Source of the DNA: Liopterus haemorrhoidalis
Taxonomy: Eukaryota; Arthropoda; Insecta; Coleoptera; Dytiscidae
Assembly: GCA_963971575.1 (NCBI GenBank)
Contig: OZ020611.1
Span: 51,097,466-51,161,465 of the forward strand
Reading direction: 5' to 3'
DNA: 64,000 nt
A program made the position numbers and the translations under genes. Positions 33,280 through 42,740 of this stretch are shown piece after piece. The stretch's first letter is position 1, and each line of letters begins with the position of its first letter. Below the pieces are notes generated by a model. That model saw only the letters and a program-made list of their open reading frames with translations, was not told the origin of the DNA and searched no databases.

Positions 33280-34805
33280 ATTTAAAAATCTCCATAATGT
33301 ACATTGATGAGAACCGGAATAGTTCAACAGGAATTTTTAATCAGATTAGTTATTTGTTATTTTTCGATTGTGTCATTGAAAAAAATAATTAATTTTTAAA
33401 CATTATTGGATGGTACCAAAAGCTCTTAAGTCGTAGATTAAGGAAAAATAATTAGTTTTTTAAAATTCGTTTCTTTTAAAACGATTTTATTCAAAAATGA
33501 GCTGAAAAAGTTCTTGTCCGGCACCCGTTAACCCAAAGGGGTTAACTAAAAATTTGAAAAAATAATAAGTAATGTATATTGTAGAGGTGGGAAATGCAAA
33601 TATTTTTAAAGATTCGTTCAGTATTCAGTACTCTCTAAAAAGATTCAAATCTGGTAAATCGATTCTTTTGGAACGACTCGTTGACGTATAACAAATCTAG
33701 TGTTTACTGTCTACGTCACGCTGTACTTGACTTGGTTATTGCATAGTTGTTATTGCTTTATTATTGCGTATCACATACACGTACACACATTGTACTGCGA
33801 AGTGTCTCGAGTCTGCCGTTCAGCTTTCGCTCATGCCATGTTCTAAGTTCGCCCATCCAGACTCAGCCTACATACCAGACTACACACATAGATGTACGTG
33901 TGTTCCACAATACACATTACACAGCCACCAGCCTGAGCTCTATGCTCGATGATCGTTCCGTTCCATATCGAGTCACACTCGCCACTCGTTAGCATTGGTT
34001 CGTGAGTTCTTGTACTGAAGATTCGTTCGCTGCTTATTAAAAGATTCGGTCGTATCAATTCACTGGAACGATTCGTTCTTTTGGAACGAACCGTTCGCCA
34101 ACGGCACATCTTTAGTATATTGATCTAAGCCGGAAACTTACGAGAGAAATTTTTGATCATATTGCGTTTTAGGAAAATATTTCCGTTTTTGTGTTTGAAA
34201 AATAATGTATCTTTTTATTTTTTATTAATGGCTAAATTACGGCTAATAATGTTATGAATTTTTTACATTTATGGCCGAGTTATATTGTTTTATTATAGAA
34301 TAAAAAAATTAACAGCTGAAAATCGAGTTCATGTGTGTAAGAACGCGTATACATGCGGAGAGCTAACAGTAATACGTCATTCAACCTATTGTTTGAATTA
34401 GTTTAGTTTTTTGCTTTTAAGGTATCAAACAAGAATAAATCATTTTTAGTAGTGAATTCAAAACAAATAACACATAGTTAATAATGAGAAATACGTTTCT
34501 AAAATTGAAAAAAAATTAAGCCATTTAACAATATATTTCTTATTAATTTAATGAAGACTTAGATACGAAGAAAATGCAGAAAAAATCGCTGTGATTTTTT
34601 AATTAAAATTTTATCGTTATGTAATTTTTGCAAATTATTTAATTTTAGTTTAAAAAAATTAAATGGAAGCTCTTAGTAATCAAATATCGAATAAAAATGG
34701 TTATCAAAAAATATTCTTAGATTTCCAGCATTCTGTTGGCTTCTTACACTTATTAAATACCTACAAAACCCTAAAAGGTGTGAAAATTCATACTTTTTTT
34801 ACATT
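33280..34805 (+). mobile_element. AGGG-repeat copy 3, split by a hAT element
   Basis: The left part (33,290-33,581) carries the ATGTACATTGATGAGAACCGGAATAG, CAGGAATTTTTAATCAGATTAG and GTCGTAGATTAAGGA blocks of the family. After the hAT the sequence resumes at 34,123 with ATCTAAGCCGGAAACTTACGAG. The family's right terminus ATTAAATACCTACAAAACCCT is at 34,752-34,772, followed by the conserved GTGTGAAAATTCATACTT. No left terminus was found, and the part before the right end is diverged. Confidence 0.6.
33582..34114. mobile_element. 533-bp hAT element, perfect 8-bp TSD
   Basis: It starts TAGAGGTGGGAAATGC and ends CAACGGCACATCTTTA; the outer bases are inverted (TAGAGGTGGG against TAAAGATGTG). The flanks GTATATTG (33,574-33,581 and 34,115-34,122) are identical. 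Subterminal GATTCGTTC and TTTTGGAACGA motifs occur at both ends in opposite orientation and are candidate transposase-binding sites. Frames at 33,747-34,109 run through this DNA and have no homology. It is non-autonomous. Confidence 0.85.
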
Positions 34806-35383
34806 TTTCAATTTTTTTATACATTTATCCCTTCAATTTGCACATATGTCTCTTCCTGTAACTAACACAAACCGCAATTTTTCAACCGGAACTTTTAAAA
34901 AATCTTTAATCCCTCTGGAACAATCTGAATTCCCAAAACAAATTCTACATGTGATTCATTTCATCGTAATCCAAAAATTATTCGTAAGTAAAAAGTTCTC
35001 TCGTATATCTTCCAAACATATTCGCGTTATCAATATAACATAAATCACTGTGATATCCTAACTACCACCAGGTAGATAACTGTCTGATACTTTAGAATCA
35101 CCCTCAAATGCTTGAGGGTCGTACCAGCAAATTGACTCGAAAATATGCCAAGAGTTTTTTCGTGTCATTTAAAAGAAGTTGAGTATCTCGATTACTTCTT
35201 ATCTAAGGGGAGAAAATACGTTTAATTTTTATTCAGATGTTAAGGAGGAGTGTAATTGTCATTTTCAAGGGTTTTACATTGTGATAGTTGATCCTTTTAA
35301 GTAAACAATACACGTCCTCGTTTTGTGAATAACACAACAGACTGTCAGACTGTTTTTTATTTATGTAATTTTAACGCTTTGTA
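34806..35383. other. No recognisable gene
   Basis: It contains the 3' part of a 126-codon chance frame (34,663-35,043) that starts inside repeat DNA. A perfect hairpin ACCCTCAAATGCTTGAGGGT lies at about 35,100. No other support for function was seen. Confidence 0.4.
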
Positions 35384-35446
35384 GGGTCTATTCTCTAAGC
35401 ATGATGTTAATATCTTAGCGTCAGAAACTGACGTTAATTTTTTTAA
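35384..35446 (+). repeat. Left inverted arm flanking the CR1-like LINE
   Basis: GGGTCTATTCTCTAAGCATG, then TTAGCGTCAG and GTTAATTTTTTTAAC, are matched in reverse complement by 40,731-40,789 (GGGTGTATTCTGTAAGAAATG when reversed, then TTAGCGTCAGGTTAATA). The pair may be the ends of a DNA element into which the LINE inserted. No TSD could be settled. Confidence 0.55.
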
Positions 35447-36267
35447 CACCATTTTTAACCTAAATGCTCTTCGCTAAACATATATGTGTTAATATTATAG
35501 CGCGGCGGCGTTAAAAATGAATAAAACGCAAGACGGTAGGAATATTAATCAACTTTCTATTACTTTTTAAAGTGAATTATTTACAGTAGAGATAAGAATG
35601 ACGCTTCATAATTTTTATTATACAAGTAACCCAGACGCAAGTTCAAGTAATTGTATAGAAAGGAAGTTAATGGAGTATTGGAGAGTAGTTTTGGTTTTTG
35701 TTGAGACTTAAAATTATAATCCTCTGAAAGCTACAAAACTTCACTTATGCCTCCGCCGTGTTTCAAAATATTGCAGTACATTTTAATGGTGTATTATTTG
35801 AAAAAACAATTGATGAGATTGATAATGACGATCACAACAGTGTTATTCCAGGGTAGAAATAGCGTAATAAATCAAATTTAATAATTAATATTAAGTTGTC
35901 TTCGAGATATTAGACAGTGTGCTTGTTAGTATTTTACTCTGAAAGTGATTCAAATTTTCTAAATAAATATTGGATTAAAAAATATTAGAATTGTATTGTC
36001 TTATGCAGTTTTTTAAGGCGAAGTTATAGTTTATAATAGTGTTGTTGCAAACTTTGGTACAGTGGAATTTATTTAAATAAACAGTTCAATTTCATTTATT
36101 AATTTCTTAACGAGTTTTCAACCGGCTTGTGCAAGTTATTTCCTTACCTGTGTTCATTGTGTTTTCCAGTGACTATAAAAATTTTAAAATATTTTTTGAA
36201 TTTTTGCTTAAAACTTAACATAAGTGTCTTATCTAATTAAGCAAATAACTATATTTTCTAATTTACA

Positions 36268-37179
36268 ATGGCGCCAACTTGTTCTACATGTAACCATGTT
36301 GTCAGTCGAACGAATCCAGGAATTCAATGTAGTAAAATCTGCAAATTTTGGTTTCATTTAAAATGTGTTAATCTGCCAACCAACTTAGGAGATGTTCAAG
36401 CTCTTCCTGGCGTCTCATGGGCCTGTGGTACTTGTATTGGATCATCAAAAAAGACTGTTATTGATTCTGATCAACTCGTTTTTAAAATCAATGATTTACT
36501 TAGTAATTTTGAAATCTTCAAGGGAAAGCAGGAAACTATGCTTCATTCCTTAGAATTTTGCAGTGGCAGTATTGATGTTTTCAACTCCAAAATAAATGAG
36601 TTTAATATAGCACTTAAAAAAATAGATTCTTTCGGGATAAAAGTTCAAAATCTCGAAAAAGAAAATATAGAACTGAGAAATGAGTTAGAAGATCTCAAAC
36701 AATATTCTCGCCGTAATAATATTGAAATTAATGGGATCCCGGAAATGAGAAATGAAAACATAATCAATATTGTTCAAAATATTGGCAATGTCGTTGGAAT
36801 TGACATTGACGAAAAAAGTATTGATGCGTGTCACCGAGTGCCTCTCATGTCCAAGGAAAAAAAACACAAAGCTATCATCGTAAAATTTACTTCGAGGATA
36901 ACAAAGCAAAATGTAATTGCATCAGTAAAAAATAAGAGAAAATCATTGACATCAACTGCCCTTGGATATCAAGATACGTCAAACCCCATCTTTGTATCGG
37001 ATCATCTAACCCCAGCAAATAAGAAACTACTTAGTGAAACTAAAAAATTTTGTTTTGAAAATAATTTTAAATTTGTGTGGGTGAGTGATTGTAAAATCCT
37101 AGTTCGCAAAGATGAAAATTCTCGAGTTATGCACGTATCTAGTGCTACAAGTTTGAGTAAACTATGTCGCCAAGTGTAA
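36268..37179 (+). CDS. CR1-like LINE ORF1 protein (PHD-type zinc finger, coiled coil)
   Basis: The 303-residue protein starts at the first ATG after the leader. Residues ~5-55 carry CSTCNHVVSRTNPGIQC, C-K-FWFHLKCV and SWACGTC, a Cys4-His-Cys3 pattern like a PHD finger. Residues ~110-150 are a heptad-rich coiled coil (VQNLEKENIELRNELEDLKQ) followed by YSRRNNIEINGIPE, the block seen in ORF1 and L1-like ORF1 proteins. Residues ~150-235 form an RNA-binding-like segment (IDACHRVP, KAIIVKFTSR). The last ~70 residues (FVSDHLTPANKKLLSETKKF) resemble the C-terminal domain often found in insect LINE ORF1s. It should bind element RNA and help form the ribonucleoprotein for target-primed insertion. No stop or frameshift was seen. 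Confidence 0.88.
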   Translation: MAPTCSTCNHVVSRTNPGIQCSKICKFWFHLKCVNLPTNLGDVQALPGVSWACGTCIGSSKKTVIDSDQLVFKINDLLSNFEIFKGKQETMLHSLEFCSGSIDVFNSKINEFNIALKKIDSFGIKVQNLEKENIELRNELEDLKQYSRRNNIEINGIPEMRNENIINIVQNIGNVVGIDIDEKSIDACHRVPLMSKEKKHKAIIVKFTSRITKQNVIASVKNKRKSLTSTALGYQDTSNPIFVSDHLTPANKKLLSETKKFCFENNFKFVWVSDCKILVRKDENSRVMHVSSATSLSKLCRQV

Positions 37180-37228
37180 TTTGATCTCATCTTCTTTTTA
37201 AAATTAATTAAATTATTGTAGCTTTATC

Positions 37229-40108
37229 ATGTCTTTTTCAAAAAATTCGTTGTTCTGTTACTTTCAAAACGTGCGAGGTTTAAGGACCAAAGTTAATGAC
37301 TTATTTAAAAATACCTCTAGTCATGAGTATGATATTATAATTCTAGTTGAAACATGGCTCAATGATAGTATTTATAACAATGAATTATTTGACAAAAATT
37401 ATTGTACGTTTAGAAGAGATAGAGATACTCATACTTCCCATAAAACTGATGGCGGCGGAGTTATCATCGCCACCTCTAAAAATCTCATAGCAAAAGAACA
37501 ATATAATTGGAGAACAAATTGTTGTGAGGATTTATGGATATCAATTTCTTTACCCAAATCTACATTTAAACTTCATATATGTACTGTTTACTTACCTAGT
37601 TATAAAAATTTGTTAGAGTTAAATGCTTTTGTGGATAATCTTGTTTATATAAGTAATGAACATCCTGAGGATAAATTCCTAGTAATTGGTGACTTTAATT
37701 TACCAAATATCTCATGGAACACCAATAATAATGTCAATTTTCTAAGTCCGTCAGCTTCCACTGATATTAAATCTTCCCTATTTTTGGATTGTTTTTCTCT
37801 TACAAATTTATTTCAATATAATTCTCATGGTAACTGTGATAATAATACTCTAGATCTAGTCTTATCTAACTGTGAAACCTTGGAAGTTAACGTATGTGAC
37901 AATCCTCTCGTTAATATTGACAAATATCACAAACCGTTAGACATTTCATACAATTTAAAAACATATATTTTTCCTAACAAGCAAAACGTAAAAAAACATG
38001 ATTTTTACAAGACTAATTATGATAACTTAAATGCTGACTTAGGTTTGATTCAATGGACAGAACTGCTGGTAGGTGATGATATTAATCCTATTGTAAACAA
38101 ATTTTATAATATACTTTATGATATTATCAACAAACACGTTCCCCTTAAAAAATGTAGATGTCAATCGTTTCCGTGTTGGTATAAATCTTCTACTATAAAA
38201 ATCTTTAATGAAAAAAATAAATTCCATAAAAAATGGAAATTGTATAATCAAATCTCGGACTATACTTCGTTTTCTATATTGAGACGACGTTTAAAACTTG
38301 CTATTAATAAAGATTACCAGGACTGGATCAATCTTACTGAAAATAGTATAGTTAAGGAACCAAAAAAATTTTGGTCATTTATATCGTCCAAAAAACAAAA
38401 ATCTAATATTCCCAAAACGATAAATTATGGCAATGTCTCGGCAAGTGATATAAATGGAATATGTAAACTCTTCAGTAATTATTTTCAGTCTACTTTTGAA
38501 CCGAGGTTAGTTATAAAAAACAAAAAATACCAAGGAGAATCAACTAATAATATAAACTTAGATTCTATTAGCCAAGGTACTATTCTAAACAAGTTAAACC
38601 TTATTGATATTAATAAAGGTGGCGGTGTTGATAACATTCCAGCACTATTTGTGAAAAATTGTTCAACCACATTGTGTGAGCCATTATGCATAATATTCAA
38701 CAAATCCTTGAAAGATGGCATTTTCCCCGATGTATGGAAAAAAGCCTTAATAACACCGATTCATAAACACGGTTCTCTTAATGAAGTAACGAATTACAGA
38801 CCAATTTCAAAATTAAACACCTTTGCCAAAATTTTCGAAAGCATTGTGACAGACTTCCTGTCTGAAAACCTTAAACATTTAATTATACCTCAACAACATG
38901 GTTTCTGTAATCAACGCTCTACTTTAACTAATCTAGTCCCCTTTACAGAATTTATCAGTTCCACTCTTGACGTCTCTGGACAGGTTGATGTTGTGTACAC
39001 CGATTTTCAAAAAGCTTTCGATAAAATTAATCAGGATCTCCTAATAGATAAATTGATTGGAATTGGAATACATGGCAACTTGTTAAGATGGCTTACTAGC
39101 TACATCAGAAATAGATCCCAGGCTGTGGCAATAAATGGTAGCATATCAGATTTTATAACAATTACTTCCGGTGTGCCACAGGGATCTCATTTGGGCCCGC
39201 TTCTCTTTATAACTTATATAAATAACATCTACACAGCCATAAAATTTTCACACTTTCTTTTATTCGCGGACGACCTTAAAATTTTTAAAAAGATTTCCTG
39301 TGTTCAGGATTGTGAAGAGCTTAATAAAGATTTAAAAGAATTTTACAAGTATTGCTCTGCAAACCACCTTCATCTTAATCTAGAAAAATGCAATAGTATA
39401 ACTTTTACTAGGAAACGGCTACCAATCAAATTTACGTATCAGTTAAATAATACACCTTTGACTGAAGTAAATATTATTAAAGATCTTGGAATCTATTTTG
39501 ACAGTAAATTCAAATTTGATCACCATATTGAAAAAACAACCAAATCAGCATTCAAGCAACTTGGTTTTATCATGCGTTCTTGTAAGCATTTCACAAAGCC
39601 AAAAAGCATAACAATATTATATAAATCCTTAGTCTGTAGTAAATTGGAATATAATTCTATAATCTGGAACCCACAATATGCCACATACATTAACAAGATT
39701 GAAAATATCCAAAGACGTTTTGTAAGGTATTTGGATTACAAATTTCACACAAATGATATGAATCATTCGTATCTTGGTCGTTTAGATAGATATAATCTAA
39801 ATACCCTGGAAAAACGAAGAACTAAATTAGAGATGAACTTTGTTTATAAAATTGTAAATGGTATGATTGATTCAACAGACATTCTGGGTCTTATTAGTTT
39901 TAATGTACCAGCATTAAATCTGAGGCAAGTAAATACCTTTTATACACCCAACTCTCAAACCAACATTCGACAAAATTCACCTCTCAATAGAATAATGTTC
40001 ACTTTCAATTCTTGTTTTAACAACAGCGACATATTTTTCTTATCGTTTTTTGCATTCAAAAAAAAAGTCGATTCTTATTTAACGACTAGAGTTTTTTCCA
40101 TACGTTAA
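37229..40108 (+). CDS. CR1-like LINE ORF2: endonuclease-reverse transcriptase
   Basis: The 959-residue polyprotein cuts target DNA and copies the element RNA at the nick. Residues ~1-240 are an APE-type endonuclease: YFQNVRGLRTKV, ILVETWL, GGGVIIA, VIGDFNLPNISW and NTLDLVLSN; the final motif is DKYHKPLDI in place of S-D-H-x-P-I. Residues ~470-800 are the reverse transcriptase: KALITPIHKHG, NYRPISKLNTFAKIFE, QHGFCNQRSTLTNL, VVYTDFQKAFDKINQ (motif A), SGVPQGSHLGPLLF (motif B), LLFADDLKIF (motif C) and IKDLGIYFDSKF. All three catalytic Asp positions are present. The C-terminus (RRFVRYLDYKF) is the usual CR1 thumb and tail. There is no RNase H domain, as expected. ATG 37,229 is the first in frame and precedes the endonuclease at the normal distance. 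Confidence 0.92.
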   Translation: MSFSKNSLFCYFQNVRGLRTKVNDLFKNTSSHEYDIIILVETWLNDSIYNNELFDKNYCTFRRDRDTHTSHKTDGGGVIIATSKNLIAKEQYNWRTNCCEDLWISISLPKSTFKLHICTVYLPSYKNLLELNAFVDNLVYISNEHPEDKFLVIGDFNLPNISWNTNNNVNFLSPSASTDIKSSLFLDCFSLTNLFQYNSHGNCDNNTLDLVLSNCETLEVNVCDNPLVNIDKYHKPLDISYNLKTYIFPNKQNVKKHDFYKTNYDNLNADLGLIQWTELLVGDDINPIVNKFYNILYDIINKHVPLKKCRCQSFPCWYKSSTIKIFNEKNKFHKKWKLYNQISDYTSFSILRRRLKLAINKDYQDWINLTENSIVKEPKKFWSFISSKKQKSNIPKTINYGNVSASDINGICKLFSNYFQSTFEPRLVIKNKKYQGESTNNINLDSISQGTILNKLNLIDINKGGGVDNIPALFVKNCSTTLCEPLCIIFNKSLKDGIFPDVWKKALITPIHKHGSLNEVTNYRPISKLNTFAKIFESIVTDFLSENLKHLIIPQQHGFCNQRSTLTNLVPFTEFISSTLDVSGQVDVVYTDFQKAFDKINQDLLIDKLIGIGIHGNLLRWLTSYIRNRSQAVAINGSISDFITITSGVPQGSHLGPLLFITYINNIYTAIKFSHFLLFADDLKIFKKISCVQDCEELNKDLKEFYKYCSANHLHLNLEKCNSITFTRKRLPIKFTYQLNNTPLTEVNIIKDLGIYFDSKFKFDHHIEKTTKSAFKQLGFIMRSCKHFTKPKSITILYKSLVCSKLEYNSIIWNPQYATYINKIENIQRRFVRYLDYKFHTNDMNHSYLGRLDRYNLNTLEKRRTKLEMNFVYKIVNGMIDSTDILGLISFNVPALNLRQVNTFYTPNSQTNIRQNSPLNRIMFTFNSCFNNSDIFFLSFFAFKKKVDSYLTTRVFSIR

Positions 40109-40227
40109 CTTATACTAAACTGATATTTATTTAAAACTGTTACTTATATTATTTTCTTTCTTTTTGTAAAATACAGTTAAAATATTTTTTATTTTGTATC
40201 AATGTAATATTTTATGCACACTTTTTA

Positions 40228-40284
40228 TTATTTTGTATTCTGTGGAGGTCTATAGGAACTTCGTTCTGTTTGACCACCCAAAAA

Positions 40285-40315
<31 letters not shown>

Positions 40316-40317
40316 AT
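40228..40317 (+). repeat. LINE 3' terminus and (AAAT)n tail
   Basis: About nine AAAT units follow CACCCAA. Tails of this sort mark the 3' end of CR1-type insertions and are not a poly-A. Confidence 0.9.
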
Positions 40318-40730
40318 ATCACCGAACACCTTTTTAAAAATAGAATGAACATATAATTCACATATTATTAAAAAATTAGATAAACTGTTATAATACAATG
40401 TAGTATATAAATTGACTAAACAAAAGTTGAATAAAGTTATATTTTTATTTAATACACTGTGGAAACCTGTTATAATGAGAATCACTTTTAAAATAAATTT
40501 CGCCACTGAATATTTAATTCAACACCGAAATATTAGGTTAAGATTCCCTTGGCATTTGACTAAATAAAAACTCCTGTTAAAATTCAACGTAACAGCGCAT
40601 GCGCGGGCAGTTAATTTTAGCCTCTCTACAGGGTGAGTTAGCGCCTCACATTAACAAATATTGTATTAACGCTTACCTTAACAAATGATCTTACAGAATA
40701 GCATTTTTGGATAATGACGTTAGATATGGA
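40318..40730. other. Spacer between LINE tail and right inverted arm
   Basis: No gene. CTTACAGAATAGCAT at ~40,691 and ATGCTATTCT at ~40,797 are opposite copies, which indicates a second, smaller inverted pair overlapping the arm. Confidence 0.4.
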
Positions 40731-40789
40731 GTTAAAATAAAAATATTAACCTGACGCTAATTTTAACGCATTTCTTACAGAATACACCC
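40731..40789 (-). repeat. Right inverted arm flanking the CR1-like LINE
   Basis: It is the reverse-complement partner of 35,384-35,446 and ends CTTACAGAATACACCC. Confidence 0.55.
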
Positions 40790-40983
40790 GTGTAGATGCT
40801 ATTCTAAACAAATGGTCTTAAAATCTGTTTTTTTAACATTGATGTAAATAACATCGCCGTGTTAACGCTAATGGGGGAGGGGGGGGGTAACCTATAACTA
40901 TAACTGCGTTCAGAGCTCTTTAAGTTAGTTGACTGTGCATTGTGCGTAAGTAAATAATAAGTGACATACTACTTTTATAGGTA

Positions 40984-42229
40984 CGAGGATACCTTTTATA
41001 TTTTTACAAACCACCACTAGATGGCATTATTGAAATGTGTCATTACTATATATGTAAAATTGGCTACTTGTTATTGTGAAATCAGTGGCAGCTTATAAAT
41101 TGACAAAGAAATTTGTTGACAGTGAGAGTTAAAAAAAAATAAGTTTGTGAAAAAATGTATATTACTCGTGAACGTTTTAGTTGGATGATTTTTTGCAATT
41201 TTAGTAGGCCTAGCTCAACAAGATTGCATAGATTCGCTTCGTTCAACTTTTCGTAATGAAGCACCATCAGAAAAGATTACCATTTACAATTAGTTCGCAG
41301 AATTTCGTCGTTGTCGTGCGTCCGTCAGTGATGATCTCGTGAAGGTCGACCAAAATCGGTTGTGATTAAAAAAACATCGATGCTGTGCGCAAAATGATTG
41401 AAGAAGATGGACATGTGACTTAGATGTGAGATAGAGGCATTCTTTGGCATATCGCAGACTGCAATAATTTTGCATGAACATTTAGCTGTGAAAAAGATTT
41501 GTTCCCGACAGATAGAGGCTCGTGTTGATAGGTGTAAGAGAATGCTAAAAAATTCAACCAAGTTACTGCAAAATCGGTATGCAACATCGTTACAGATAAC
41601 GAAATTAGATTTATTCATATGAACCGGAAACTTAGCAACAATCCACTGTTTTGGTCTCCCAAAATGAACCGAAACCCACTAAAGTAGTTCGTTCACGAAG
41701 CACTTACAAGAAAATGATCGCTTGTTTCTTCGGTTGTACTGGACATGTTGCAACCATTCCTTTAGAGGGTCGGAGAACAGTTAATGCTGAATGGTATACA
41801 ACAATTTGTTTGCCAAAAGTCATCGACAAAATCAAAAAAAAACATCAAAATCGTCGTATTATTCTTCATCATGACAATGCAAGCTCCCACACAGCACGTC
41901 AAACAATTGATTATTGAAGGAGAAAAAAATTGAATTAATGTCTCATTGCCCGTATTCACCTGATTTATCACCTAACGACTTTTTTGTTCCCAAATGTCAA
42001 ACAAAAAATTCGTAAACAGCGATTTTTATCACCTCAAGAAGCTGTTGAAGCCTTCGAGACACATGTTTTTAAGATACCAACTTCATAGTGGAAAAAATAT
42101 TTCGAGAATTGGTTTGAACGCATGCCACTGTAAAAATCTTAAAAACGAATATTTTGAAAGCAATAAGACAGTTAAAAATTTTTTTTTTTTCTTTCTTAGT
42201 TTTTGTAAAAACTTATAAGATGACCCTCG
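40984..42229 (+). mobile_element. Mariner element with both terminal repeats
   Basis: The left end CGAGGATACCTTTTATATTT and the right end (reverse complement CGAGGGTCATCTTATAAGTT) form ~27-bp inverted repeats. TA dinucleotides flank both sides (40,982-40,983 and 42,230-42,231). At 1,246 bp it is the usual length for a mariner, so it is structurally complete although its gene has decayed. Confidence 0.88.
41095..42165 (+). pseudogene. Mariner transposase pseudogene
   Basis: In shifting plus-strand frames the sequence gives SSQNFVVVVRPSVMIS, KNIDAVRKMIEEDGHVT (helix-turn-helix linker region), VTAKSVCNIVTDNE (the first catalytic Asp block, normally IVTGDE), NEPKPTKVVRSRSTYKKMIA, CFFGCTGHVATIPLEGRRTV, NAEWYTTICLPKVIDKI, RRIILHHDNASSHTARQTI (second catalytic Asp), SHCPYSPDLSPNDFF (third catalytic position) and NEYFESNK. 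It therefore covers nearly the whole ~345-residue protein. Several frameshifts and stops, mostly before 41,650, make it inactive. The longest intact piece is 88 codons at 41,651-41,917. Confidence 0.88.
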
Positions 42230-42740
42230 TAGCTCACCTCATAGCTCTCAAACACATCTCTTATTAAAAAATGCATTACATAGGGAGGAATAGTTTCTTT
42301 TCTTATATTTGTTTTTGTATTAAGTAAATGATGACACTCCCCTTGTTGCCTAACTAATCTTCATATTAAAAACTGCATTCGAGAAAAACTAAAAGTTTCG
42401 TCACATACATTTTTGATGTAAAGTAATAATAAATGAGATATTTTAGTTTTAGGGTATACCCCTGTAGTTCCCTAAATATTCATTCAATCGAAAAATTATA
42501 TAAAACAAAAAAGATTTGTTTTCTTATTATAAACAATTTTTTTTTTATACCTTTTTGCTATAATGTTAATATATTATAAGTATAAGTATAGATATTTTAA
42601 AAAAATTGCTTCAGGGTGCCCCCTGTAACTCCTCAAATATTCATCTAAATGAAAAAGACCGGAGAAATAAAATATTTGTTTTCTTATTATACACTATTTT
42701 TGTAATATAAGATTTTGCAGTTTGTTTGCTGTCAATAATA

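Larger units (their letters stand above)
35540..40317 (+). mobile_element. CR1-like LINE with two intact ORFs
   Basis: The element has an AT-rich leader of uncertain start (somewhere between ~35,450 and 36,200), ORF1 (36,268-37,179), a 48-bp spacer, ORF2 (37,229-40,108) and a short 3' part that ends in TGTGGAGGTCTATAGGAAC-TTCG, GACCACCC and an (AAAT)n tail at 40,279-40,317. A short-repeat tail in place of poly-A, a PHD-type ORF1 and ORF2 without RNase H are all typical of the CR1 group. Both frames are uninterrupted, so this is the youngest autonomous element in the window and could still be active. No TSD was seen, as is common for CR1. Confidence 0.85.
40900..42740 (+). repeat. Dispersed repeat B, second copy, split by a mariner
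   Basis: AAGTAAATAATAAGTGACATACT at 40,949-40,971 continues after the mariner as GCTCACCTCATAGCTCTCAA, TCTTATTAAAAAATGCATTA, ACACTCCCCTTGTTGCC and TATTAAAAACTGCATTCGAG, the same order as 14,770-14,945. Further diverged units reach ~42,740. Just before it, TTCAGAGCTCTTTAAGTTAG-TTGACT resembles 63,693-63,725, so the family may extend leftward. Confidence 0.65.
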
